From: Legionella worsleiensis
Lineage (GTDB): Bacteria > Pseudomonadota > Gammaproteobacteria > Legionellales > Legionellaceae
Assembly: GCF_001467535.1 (NCBI RefSeq)
Contig: NZ_LNZC01000004.1
Span: 62,001 to 126,000 of the forward strand
Direction of reading: 5' to 3'
DNA length: 64,000 bases
Position numbers and translations under genes: made by a program. Below, piece after piece: positions 34,225 through 43,500 of this stretch (positions are counted from its first letter, which is position 1; every line of letters begins with the position of its first letter). The notes beneath the pieces were generated by a model. It ran no database searches, was not told the DNA's origin, and saw nothing but the letters and a program-made list of their open reading frames with translations.

Positions 34225-35454
34225 ATGAAAAAAAGGGTTGTGATTACTGGAATGGAAATTACTTCCTCCATAGGGACTGGGATCAATAAATTTTGGAATG
34301 CTGCGGTTCAGGGTTCTTGTGGAATTAAACGAATACAAGCCTATGACCCCTCGCCTTATACAACGCAAATTGGCGGAGAAATCACCGATTTATCGCTTGA
34401 TAATCTTCCAGAGTTTAATAAAAGCAAACGATATCCCAAGGCGGCTCAATATGCCTTGTACTGCGCACATCACGCTATAGAACAAGCCGGGCTTACTGCG
34501 CAGGAACGTGCTGATGCCGGAACGTTTATTGGCACAAGTCTTGGTGGTCACCCTGAGTTAGAGTTGGGCTATAAGGTATTTTATACTGAAAGCTGGAAAA
34601 AAATCCCCCCACTTAGCGTGATTAGAGGAATGCCTAATTCAGTGGCAAATCATATAGCCATCGCTTTTGGGATAGGCGGCCCTAACTCAACCATTTCCAA
34701 TGCCTGTGTTTCTTCAGCAGAGGCCATAGGTACAGCCTATAAACAGATCTCGCAAGGAAATCTTACCACTGCTTTATGTGGCGGCACTGAATCCTTGCTA
34801 TGGGAATCAGTCATGGCTGGCTGGTGCAAACTGCGAGTAATGTCCACCAATAATGAAAATCCCGAGCGAGCCAGTCGTCCTTTTGATTTAAACCGAGACG
34901 GAATGGTAATGGCTGATGGTGCTGGCATTCTGATTTTGGAAGAACTTCAACAAGCCAAAGCACGAGGGGCGCAAATTTTTGCAGAAATTATCGGCTTTGG
35001 TGCCAGCTGCGATGCTTTTCATGTTACGGCACCGCATGCTCAAGGACAAGCAAGGGCAATCAATGCGGCATTAAACGATGCAAAATTATCGACAAACGAC
35101 GTTCATTACATTAGCGCACATGGTACAGGCACTCAATTAAACGACAGTACTGAAACCGAAACCATCAAATCAGTATTTGGTCAAAAAGCCTATGACATAC
35201 CCATCACTGCTCAAAAAGCCATGACCGGGCATTCTATAGGTGCTGCAGGGGCAATGGAAATTATAGCCACAACATTATGCCTGCAAAACGACATGCTTTT
35301 ACCCACCATCAATTTACACACCCCAGATCCCGCCTGCGATCTGGACTATGTGCCCAATGTCTGCCGCCCTAAAAAAATAGATATTGCATTATCCAATCAT
35401 TTTGCCTTTGGTGGGGCAAACGCAGCACTGGTACTTTGCAAATTCAGGGGCTAA
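34225..35454 (+). CDS. Beta-ketoacyl-ACP synthase II-like (FabF family)
   Basis: This 409-residue condensing enzyme has the catalytic triad C161 (SNACVSSAEAIG), H299 (SAHGTGTQLNDSTE) and H336 (MTGHSIGAAGA). The start at 34225 is chosen because AAAGGA lies 6 nt upstream; an in-frame ATG at 34171 precedes it. It is not next to fabG, fabD or acpP, so it is a stand-alone extra KAS, possibly for the long or branched acyl chains of Legionella lipids. lpxD is the next metabolic gene downstream. Confidence 0.9.
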   Translation: MKKRVVITGMEITSSIGTGINKFWNAAVQGSCGIKRIQAYDPSPYTTQIGGEITDLSLDNLPEFNKSKRYPKAAQYALYCAHHAIEQAGLTAQERADAGTFIGTSLGGHPELELGYKVFYTESWKKIPPLSVIRGMPNSVANHIAIAFGIGGPNSTISNACVSSAEAIGTAYKQISQGNLTTALCGGTESLLWESVMAGWCKLRVMSTNNENPERASRPFDLNRDGMVMADGAGILILEELQQAKARGAQIFAEIIGFGASCDAFHVTAPHAQGQARAINAALNDAKLSTNDVHYISAHGTGTQLNDSTETETIKSVFGQKAYDIPITAQKAMTGHSIGAAGAMEIIATTLCLQNDMLLPTINLHTPDPACDLDYVPNVCRPKKIDIALSNHFAFGGANAALVLCKFRG

Positions 35455-35495
35455 TTATTTATCCTGAGTCTGCCTTTTTGCGCCAAGGATAATAA

Positions 35496-35525
35496 CCCAT
35501 TAGCCCTGTCCCCATGGCTGATGGG
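35496..35525. terminator. Imperfect inverted repeat between convergent genes
   Basis: CCCATTAGCC pairs with GGCTGATGGG with one mismatch, between the ends of the FabF-like and outer-membrane protein genes. A bidirectional terminator is likely, though no U-run is present. Confidence 0.4.
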
Positions 35526-35530
35526 GAAGA

Positions 35531-36277
35531 CTAGTTAAACACGTAACTTAAACTCGCCAAGACTTCATTTGTGTATAAATGACTTAACCTCGGCCCTTTG
35601 GTAATGGTATTACCATCGCCACCCAAATAGCTTTTACCCCAGTCACCCCACTGATATCCCAGCGCCAATTGCCAGTTAGGATTTAGTATCATTTGCACGC
35701 CTGCACCGAGTGTAAAAGAAAAAGCAACAGTAGTCTCATCAGCAAACCAGGGCGAGGGATATAAATAAGGACTTATTGACAGTGAATTAAACCCATGTGA
35801 GTGATTAAATCCTGCGCCCAAACTTCCACTGATGTAAGGTTGAACCGGTTGAATCAAATGACCTATGAGTCGGCCTTTCATCTCAACCCTGACATGATTC
35901 ACTTTATATTGAAAAGAATAAAGATCACCAATTCCATCAACATTGACCGTACCAGTAGCGGTAGCATCTGTGGCTCCGGCCACACCTAAGCCCAGCTCCC
36001 CCAGAATATCTGGTCTTACCATCCGTTGCAGTCCAAAAAAAAGTTCTGCATTGCCCAAAGCACTACTTTTTGAATTATAAATATAATAATTAAAGCGTGG
36101 GATGGGCTCAGGATAAAGATATTGATCTTGCCCTGGAGCAGCCCAGGATGCACCGCCACTTAAAGTAATTATTGATGACCAAAGTACTGGCATCTCCTCT
36201 TCATACACTAGTTGTGCTGCGCAAACACTCAATGAAACAGTTGCACCAAGTCCAACACCCATTATTTGTTTAAACAT
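35531..36277 (-). CDS. Outer-membrane beta-barrel protein
   Basis: This 248-residue protein has a signal peptide (MFKQIMGVGLGATVSLSVCA), alternating amphipathic strands rich in Gly, Tyr and aromatic residues, and a C-terminal phenylalanine-Asn end (LASLSYVFN), as in small eight-stranded OmpW/OmpA-like barrels. Segments such as PYISGSLGAGFN and WQLALGYQWGDWG are typical strand pairs. Legionella genomes carry many such surface proteins; the ligand is unknown. A dyad lies 44 nt upstream of the start. Confidence 0.82.
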   Translation of the reverse strand: MFKQIMGVGLGATVSLSVCAAQLVYEEEMPVLWSSIITLSGGASWAAPGQDQYLYPEPIPRFNYYIYNSKSSALGNAELFFGLQRMVRPDILGELGLGVAGATDATATGTVNVDGIGDLYSFQYKVNHVRVEMKGRLIGHLIQPVQPYISGSLGAGFNHSHGFNSLSISPYLYPSPWFADETTVAFSFTLGAGVQMILNPNWQLALGYQWGDWGKSYLGGDGNTITKGPRLSHLYTNEVLASLSYVFN

Positions 36278-36320
36278 ATCCTATCCTTTTGATATCAGAT
36301 TAATCATCCTGTAACGCTCA

Positions 36321-36343
36321 GACAAACACAAAACGTGTTTGTC
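36321..36343. promoter_or_regulatory. 23-bp dyad upstream of the outer-membrane protein gene
   Basis: GACAAACAC and GTGTTTGTC are perfect 9-nt arms around AAAAC. It lies 44-66 nt upstream of the start on the minus strand, where an operator or leader hairpin would sit. Confidence 0.5.
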
Positions 36344-36620
36344 ATTTCAATAAATCTTTAAAAAATTTTTAATTCATCAAGCAATATGCTGCCCACAAAA
36401 TCAAATAGCCCCCAAAAAAGGCTCATAGGATAACGATGTATTAAAACCGGCTCAATTAAGGACGGGTTCATTGTTTTTATACCTTATTTAGCTGTTTTTT
36501 TCTATTGAAAAAGAATACATTAACTCATCAAGCCATGTACTCAACAAAAAAACCGGCCAAGCGCAAAACACTCAAAAAATCAGATTAAAATAAATAGCAG
36601 CGATTTCTATTCGTATTAAC

Positions 36621-36649
36621 TCGAAAATGGGGATTAAGGCGTATATAAT
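36621..36649 (+). promoter_or_regulatory. Promoter of lpxD-polA
   Basis: TCGAAA (four of six consensus bases) and a perfect TATAAT (36644-36649) are separated by 17 nt, placing transcription start about 25 nt before the lpxD ATG. Confidence 0.6.
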
Positions 36650-36681
36650 CGATCTATTTTGCAGAATAAACAGGTTAATGA

Positions 36682-37731
36682 ATGAATACTCCACTTAGTG
36701 ACATTGCACATCTGGTTCAGGGAGTTATTATAGGCGATGGGGCAATAACAATATCCTCGTTATCACCCATAGATAATATTACTGCGGGTTCTTTGGTTTT
36801 TGCAGAGGGCGAAGACAATATTAAACGAGCAGAGCAATCTGAAGCTGCTGCCATTTTGGTAGGACAGGGAACGAGCAACTCCATTAAGCCATTAATTCAA
36901 GTTCCTCATCCCTTTAAAGCCTTTATTCAATTGCTCCACCATTTTAATCCGCCAAAACAATCAACTGCCGGCATTCATCCCACAGCAGTTATCGGTGAAG
37001 GAGTTCAACTGGGTAAGGATGTATTTATAGGCCCTTATGTGGTGATCGAATCAGGAAGCAAGATAGGTAATCACTGCGTCCTCAAAAGTCACATACATGT
37101 TGGTCATGATGTGGTAATAGAAGACCATACCACCATACATCCGCACGTAACAATATATGACCACACGCAAATAGGTGCTCGAGTCATAATTCATGCGTCA
37201 ACTGTGATTGGCTCTGATGGCTTTGGCTACACTTTTGCTGATGGACAACACCTGAAAGTGCCTCATTTGGGACGAGTTATTATTGAAAGCGATGTGGAAA
37301 TTGGCGCCAATACCGCAATAGATAGAGCCACCTTGGGGGCAACCGTAATTGGTCAAGGGACTAAAATCGATAATCTGGTTCAGGTGGCTCATTCTGTCAA
37401 ACTGGGTAAAAACAACATCTTATGCGGGTTTACCGGAATTGCCGGAAGTACCACCACAGGTAACAACGTCATATTTGCAGCGAATGTCGGTGTCAGCGAT
37501 CACGTGCGTATTGACGATGGCGTAGTACTCGGGGCACGTACCGGTGTACCGCCAAACAAACATTTAAAAGAGGGCACTGTTTATCTGGGCAGTCCAGCTC
37601 GTCCCAAAGATTTGGCAATCAAACATGAATTGTCGGTAAATCGTATTCCTTTAATGCGAAAAAACATCAAAACACTGACTGAGCAGGTCGCATTACTCAA
37701 TAAACACTTAGCCCCCAAAGAGGCAGAATAA
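36682..37731 (+). CDS. lpxD: UDP-3-O-acyl-glucosamine N-acyltransferase
   Basis: This 349-residue enzyme adds the amide-linked acyl chain to UDP-3-O-acyl-glucosamine in lipid A synthesis. It has the N-terminal uridine-binding domain (about 1-100) followed by a left-handed hexapeptide-repeat helix and a C-terminal helical extension. The [21 protein letters not shown] segment contains the family signature. It is not beside lpxA, fabZ or bamA, so it is a separately located copy; L. pneumophila is known to carry more than one lpxD. polA starts 2 nt after its stop. Confidence 0.95.
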   Translation: MNTPLSDIAHLVQGVIIGDGAITISSLSPIDNITAGSLVFAEGEDNIKRAEQSEAAAILVGQGTSNSIKPLIQVPHPFKAFIQLLHHFNPPKQSTAGIHPTAVIGEGVQLGKDVFIGPYVVIESGSKIGNHCVLKSHIHVGHDVVIEDHTTIHPHVTIYDHTQIGARVIIHASTVIGSDGFGYTFADGQHLKVPHLGRVIIESDVEIGANTAIDRATLGATVIGQGTKIDNLVQVAHSVKLGKNNILCGFTGIAGSTTTGNNVIFAANVGVSDHVRIDDGVVLGARTGVPPNKHLKEGTVYLGSPARPKDLAIKHELSVNRIPLMRKNIKTLTEQVALLNKHLAPKEAE

Positions 37732-37733
37732 CT

Positions 37734-40427
37734 ATGAAAGCCCCGTTAATTCTGATTGATGGATCATCTTATTTTTTTCGGGCATTTCATGCCTTACCTC
37801 CTTTAACCAATTCAAAGGGTCAACCCACTGGAGCAATCTATGGGGTAGCCAACATGATAAAAAAACTGATTAAGGACTACCAGCCGGAAGAACTGGCGGT
37901 AGTTTTTGATGCCAAGGGAAAAACATTTCGTGATGAGTGGTATCCTGAATACAAAGCCCACAGGCCGCCTATGCCTGTTGAACTTAGTTCTCAATTTCAG
38001 CCCCTAATTCAGCTCTTGCAAGCTATGGGTTTGCCTTTGTTGATTGTTGATGGTGTTGAAGCAGACGACGTGATTGGTACCCTGGCTCATCAGGCAACAC
38101 AGCAAGGAGTGTCAGTTGTCATTTCGACCGGAGATAAAGACATGGCACAATTGGTTAATGAACACGTGTCATTAATCAATACCATGAGCAATTACAGCAT
38201 GGATATTAACGGTGTTAAAGAAAAATTTGGGGTGGCGCCTGAACAAATTATTGATTATCTAACGCTCATAGGCGACTCGGTAGATAACGTTCCCGGAGTA
38301 ACCAAATGCGGCCCCAAAACTGCCGTTAAGTGGTTGGAGGAATACAAAACCCTAGATAACCTGATTGAGCATGCCCATGAAATAGGCGGTAAAATTGGCG
38401 AACATTTAAGAGCTTGTATCCCGCAATTGCCTTTATCCAAAAAACTGGTGACCATTAAAACTGATGTGCATCTGCCCCTGACTTTAAATGAGTTAAAACC
38501 GAAACAGGTGGATAAAGAACAGTTGATCGAACTGACTCGTGACTTGGAGTTCAAAAACTGGCTGAAAGAATTATTGGGGCAAGAGGACACTCAACCAGTC
38601 CAAACCAATGAAGCCGCACCTTCCTCGAGTGCATCTTGTGAGATCATCACAACCCAACACCAATTCAATCACTACTTAAACCAATTGGAGCAATGTTCCA
38701 TTTTTTCTGTAGACACCGAAACCACAGGCCTTGACGTGATGACAGCAGAGCTGGTTGGTATTTCCATGGCTATTGAACATGGAAAAGGGGTATACATACC
38801 CTTGATGCATACCGATGGCAGCCCCCAGCTCAATCGTGATGCAGTGCTCACTGCCTTAAAACCCGTTCTGGAATCCCCTGAAATTAAAAAAATTGGCCAA
38901 AACATAAAGTATGATTACGGTATTTTTAAAAATCATGGGGTCACCTTACAAGGAATAGCCTACGATACCATGCTGGAATCTTATGTGCTCAACAGCAGCG
39001 CCGGACGGCATGATATGGACACGCTGGCTTTAAAATATTTAGGCCATAAAACCATTAGCTTTGAGGATATCGCTGGAAAAGGGGCAAAACAACTGCGATT
39101 TGACCAAATACCTGTTGCTACAGCTGGAGTTTATGCAGCAGAAGATGCCGATGTGACATTACAACTGCATCACACCCTATACCCTATGATGGATGAACCA
39201 CTAAAAGAAGTATTGCAGACCATTGAAATGCCCTTACTCACTGTACTGGCGGATATGGAGCGATATGGTGTTTTAATTGATCCAATAACACTGAAAACGC
39301 ATGGTAACAGATTAAAAGAACGGATTGGCGAACTGGAAAACGAAGCCTTAAGCTTGGCTGGAAGACCGTTTAACCTAAACTCGCCAAAGCAATTACAGGA
39401 AATTTTATTTGATGAACTCAAGTTACCGGTACTGGCCAAAACACCAACCGGACAGCCCTCTACAGCAGAGTCCGTTTTACAGGAGCTGGCTTTTGATTTC
39501 AGACTTGCCGCAGTCATTCTGGAATATCGCAGTCTGAGCAAGCTGGTTTCAACCTACATTGATGCCTTGCCCAAAAAGATTAATCCGACCACACACCGTG
39601 TGCATACATCTTATAATCAGGCAGTCGCAGCAACTGGACGCTTATCCTCCAGTGAGCCTAATTTACAAAACATACCTATCCGTAGTGAAGAAGGCAGATT
39701 AATTCGTAAAGCATTTATTGCCCCCCCGGACTGCGTCATTCTTGCGGCTGATTATTCACAAATTGAATTACGCATCATGGCGCATCTATCACAGGATGCT
39801 AATTTACTGAAGGCTTTTGCCAATGGATGGGACATTCATGCAGCAACAGCCAGCGAGATTTTTCAAACACCACTTGATCAGGTGACATCAGAACAAAGAA
39901 GAAAATCAAAAGCCGTAAATTTTGGTTTGATTTATGGGATGTCTGCCTTTGGTTTGGCCAAACAACTTGGAGTGGAACGTCAGGATGCCCAGCAGTACAT
40001 TGATACCTATTTTCATCGTTACCCTGGTGTTCTGGATTATATGGATAGAACTCGAAAACAAGCTCATCAACAAGGTTATGTAGAAACACTATTCGGCAGA
40101 CGTCTCTATTTGCCCGAAATTAATGCCCGTAATATGATGCGCCAAAAAGCTGCCGAGCGAATGGCAATCAATGCTCCTATGCAAGGTACCGCAGCAGATA
40201 TCATAAAAAAGACCATGCTTGCCGTTGCACACTGGCAACAGACACAAAGCTCTCCTCCTGCCCGAATGATCATGCAAGTACATGATGAATTGGTTTTTGA
40301 GGTTCGCAAAGATGCCGTAGAATCCTGCACGCAAATTATCCATAATCTAATGGAGCATACCGTTGAGTTATCGGTACCCTTGCTGGTTTCTATAGGCACA
40401 GGCGCTAATTGGGATGATGCGCACTAA
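37734..40427 (+). CDS. polA: DNA polymerase I
   Basis: This 897-residue repair and Okazaki-fragment polymerase has the full three-domain layout: a 5'-3' exonuclease (about 1-280, with VEADDVIGTLA), a 3'-5' exonuclease with the intact DTETTG motif (about 326-331), and the family-A polymerase with DYSQIELRIMAHLS, the O-helix RRKSKAVNFGLIYG and QVHDELVFEV. All catalytic acids appear to be present. It is in one unit with lpxD. Confidence 0.97.
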   Translation: MKAPLILIDGSSYFFRAFHALPPLTNSKGQPTGAIYGVANMIKKLIKDYQPEELAVVFDAKGKTFRDEWYPEYKAHRPPMPVELSSQFQPLIQLLQAMGLPLLIVDGVEADDVIGTLAHQATQQGVSVVISTGDKDMAQLVNEHVSLINTMSNYSMDINGVKEKFGVAPEQIIDYLTLIGDSVDNVPGVTKCGPKTAVKWLEEYKTLDNLIEHAHEIGGKIGEHLRACIPQLPLSKKLVTIKTDVHLPLTLNELKPKQVDKEQLIELTRDLEFKNWLKELLGQEDTQPVQTNEAAPSSSASCEIITTQHQFNHYLNQLEQCSIFSVDTETTGLDVMTAELVGISMAIEHGKGVYIPLMHTDGSPQLNRDAVLTALKPVLESPEIKKIGQNIKYDYGIFKNHGVTLQGIAYDTMLESYVLNSSAGRHDMDTLALKYLGHKTISFEDIAGKGAKQLRFDQIPVATAGVYAAEDADVTLQLHHTLYPMMDEPLKEVLQTIEMPLLTVLADMERYGVLIDPITLKTHGNRLKERIGELENEALSLAGRPFNLNSPKQLQEILFDELKLPVLAKTPTGQPSTAESVLQELAFDFRLAAVILEYRSLSKLVSTYIDALPKKINPTTHRVHTSYNQAVAATGRLSSSEPNLQNIPIRSEEGRLIRKAFIAPPDCVILAADYSQIELRIMAHLSQDANLLKAFANGWDIHAATASEIFQTPLDQVTSEQRRKSKAVNFGLIYGMSAFGLAKQLGVERQDAQQYIDTYFHRYPGVLDYMDRTRKQAHQQGYVETLFGRRLYLPEINARNMMRQKAAERMAINAPMQGTAADIIKKTMLAVAHWQQTQSSPPARMIMQVHDELVFEVRKDAVESCTQIIHNLMEHTVELSVPLLVSIGTGANWDDAH

Positions 40428-40483
40428 CCAAGCCCTTTACGTGCACAGCAACTCCCGAGCAATGGGCATATAATCTTTAAAGG

Positions 40484-40520
40484 TGAACCTGCGAGAAAAA
40501 CGTCCTTTTCCCGCAGTTCA
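40484..40520. terminator. Inverted repeat between polA and the solenoid protein gene
   Basis: TGAACCTGCG pairs with CGCAGTTCA, and GAAAA inside pairs with TTTTC, giving a long, slightly interrupted stem between convergent genes. TTTCTTAAG follows on the plus strand. It is likely to end the polA transcript. Confidence 0.5.
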
Positions 40521-40524
40521 TTTC

Positions 40525-43500
40525 TTAAGAATTACGAGAACGCTTTGCAGGTTCTTCTGCAATATCCTCTTCATCACGTAGACGCTTCGCTGAATCGTCA
40601 CATGCGGATTGAGGTAGTGATAATGACGAGGAAGCACCACTACTTGCGGCAAAGAAAGTGAATGAAGATGAGCCTGTACTGAATTTATTTCTACACAGCT
40701 CAAGCAACTCAGGAAAATCAACCAGGTTCCAAAGTCGGGTGACATGGAAGGTTGCACCGGGTTTAAACTCCATACGATTCTTGAGGTGCTCTGTATGACA
40801 GGTCAACCATTCTGCCAGATATTTTACAGATAAACGGGCAATAAACGCAGCAAATGCTTCAGATGATATATCCAGACTGCGCAAAACCGCCTGCTGCGCC
40901 TCACTGGGCTCATCGATTGCGCTCAAAGCATCCACAAGCTGCTGCATATTTTCTGAGGTAATGCGCTTGATAAAATGTGCTCTTGCAAAGTCACGCAGTT
41001 CCTGATCAAGCAATGCGGTACCCAAAGGGCTCAAAAAAGGGTGTCCAATTAGCGAATTAAAAAGACGACTTAAAGTTCCAAGAGGACAGCTTGGCTTATC
41101 TCCCTCACCATCGTCATACTGTTCTTGTTTTGCCCCACCATCAGGACGGTACTCATCCCAATTATGTGCTCTGTTGAGGAGGGCAAGCTCTGCGATGAAA
41201 TGTCCTATACGCCCCTTGTAAGTGTGCCCGTCAGTAGGAGTAGCCGCCTTGTCTTTGTCTTTTGCTGCCATCCAAAATAATGCAATTTCCGGAATAAACC
41301 GTTCAAAAGATGAATACCCTAAACCGCAAAATCGATCACCCTCGCTAAAAAAAGCATCCACAGACAACCAGGGGTTGGGCTTTAATAACCAGCGAAGAGC
41401 AGTATGAACAGGGTGCAAATAATAGTGTTTTAATGCGGTTTTATATACATCCTCCGCAAGATTAAGGCTTTGAAATTCATCCCAGGTTAACGGTAAGATA
41501 CAGTCCTTGTTTTCAACAGTGATAACTGCGGGATTTTTCTGATATTTTTTAATCAGAGAGCCACGAAGTTTACGCACCATACGCAGTGCTTTGTTTTGGT
41601 TTTGTTTTTTTTCTTCATCTGGAAAATAATGCTCTTTCAAACGAGATAAACGCCCAAGCTCTATTGCAGACAAGCTGCGCATAGACGACTCACTATCCTG
41701 TGCAATGGCACGCAGATCCACATGCCCGGCAAGGTCATTTTCATAAAAATTAGCGGCGCGTGCAATAGTAAACACCATAGGTACAGTCATAAGCAGCTCG
41801 GCAGCCATTTGATTTCCGTGCCGATAAGCTGCTCGCAAAAGAGCATTTTGCTCATCATGCACATCAGCATGCGCTTGCGCAAGGACACTGGGAATACCGA
41901 GTAAAAAGCGAAAATACTCGTGCGATACCTCTGTATTAATTGTTATAAGCGCAATTGCCAGACGTAAAGCAAGGAGAGTATTGCCCTCACTGAGAGTAAA
42001 TACTTCTGATGGATAATGCACTGCAAAAAACTCAGAGGTCTTACGCCATCCTTCACAACGCTCAAAGATAAAGGGATACAGCACATCACTACACTCATTC
42101 CTTTGATCAAAAAGCATCCATTCCAGAAAAATCAGATGCTGCAACAGATGCCAGATCACCTCTGGATATTTTTTGGCGGTAGCAAAAAGATCAAACTCAT
42201 AACAGGGCGCAATGCCAAAAATTGTTGCAAAATCTTCAAAACCACAAAGACAATCAACAACCATATTCAGTAGATCGTACCCCATAAAACGCTCTAAATA
42301 ACGCAGAGTAGATATCTGGCCATTTTCTATGGCGCTAAGATAAATATTGGCAAGAATTCGCTCAGGGATTTGGTTTGGTGCGATATGTTTTAATTGTCTT
42401 TCCGCATGATGCAGGTTCTCAGGAGCTTGCATTGCCTGAAAATAAGCAAGGCAATTATCTGCCAGAACCGCCGCCTGGATTTGGGTAGCGGTCATATGAC
42501 GTTCTATCAGGTACACAACCTCATCGTTACGACACAAAAAAGCTTTTGCGTAGGCTGCATAATTTTGTGCCTGTACTGCTGATTGCATAAAACTTAAGGG
42601 CATTATTGCAAACAAATAATTCAGTGTCTCAATATGCCCTTTGGCAACCATCTGAATAAATGAGCCAAAGTTATTGTGCGCTAATGACTGTTGCATTTGT
42701 TCAAGGGACATAAAATCCTGCAGGTATCTTACGGTCTCGATTTTATTCGACAAAACAGCATTACGCCAAAGGCCAAATTGATTATTAGCAAATACTTCTC
42801 TTAACTCATCAGGCAAGACATAGCCTTGCAAATGCGCCACAAGACTCAGATCATCGCCTGAAAGAGCATATCGCAAGGACTGAAAATTAGAGCTTTTAAC
42901 GGCCTCACGTACCTCGTCATACGCCATAAAACGTTCAAAATAGTGTTGCGCAGCAAGGCCGCCATACTGCATGGCTTGACCATATAACGAGTAATTGTTG
43001 TACTTAAGAGCGGTTCGAATTTCATCTTTCTGCAGATACTGTTCAAGAAAAGCAAGGCTCAGTAGACAACCTTTGGCGAAAGCCTGACGATATACAAAAT
43101 AATCCTCTTTGGTTATACACGTTACTATCTCGTCTTGACTCATATAAGTGGCAATAAATTTCACTACAGCTAGGTTATTATTGAAAACAGCATGTTCAAA
43201 TTTACGCCAACCATTTGCACTGATTACATCGATCACAGTCCACGGTAAAAGATAAGATTCGAAATGCTTGATTAAGTCTATATGACCATAATATACCGCT
43301 GCTTCAAAAGGGTTTTTACTGTCATCAAACATCTCACAGAGTTGTTGTTCTGTCATCTTCGATTCAAGGTACTTTACGGTCTCGAGGTGCGCATTTTCTG
43401 CAGCATAGTTACAGGGTAGATAATTGGCATCAGAGTCATAGTTAGAAAGCGCTTCGGACAGTTGTTCAGCACTTAGTGAGCGTTCCATCAATTGCAAAAC

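Larger units (their letters stand above)
36278..36681. other. Intergenic region upstream of lpxD and the outer-membrane protein
   Basis: This 404-nt AT-rich gap separates divergent genes. It holds a 23-bp dyad (36321-36343) near the outer-membrane gene and a sigma-70-like promoter (36621-36649) for lpxD. Two loosely similar CATCAAGC-containing segments near 36370 and 36520 are also seen. No protein gene is apparent. Confidence 0.6.

Noticed and set aside
36278..36681. Direct repeats with CATCAAGC as an attachment or mobile-element site
   Set aside because: The two segments match only loosely and no integrase, transposase or tRNA is near.
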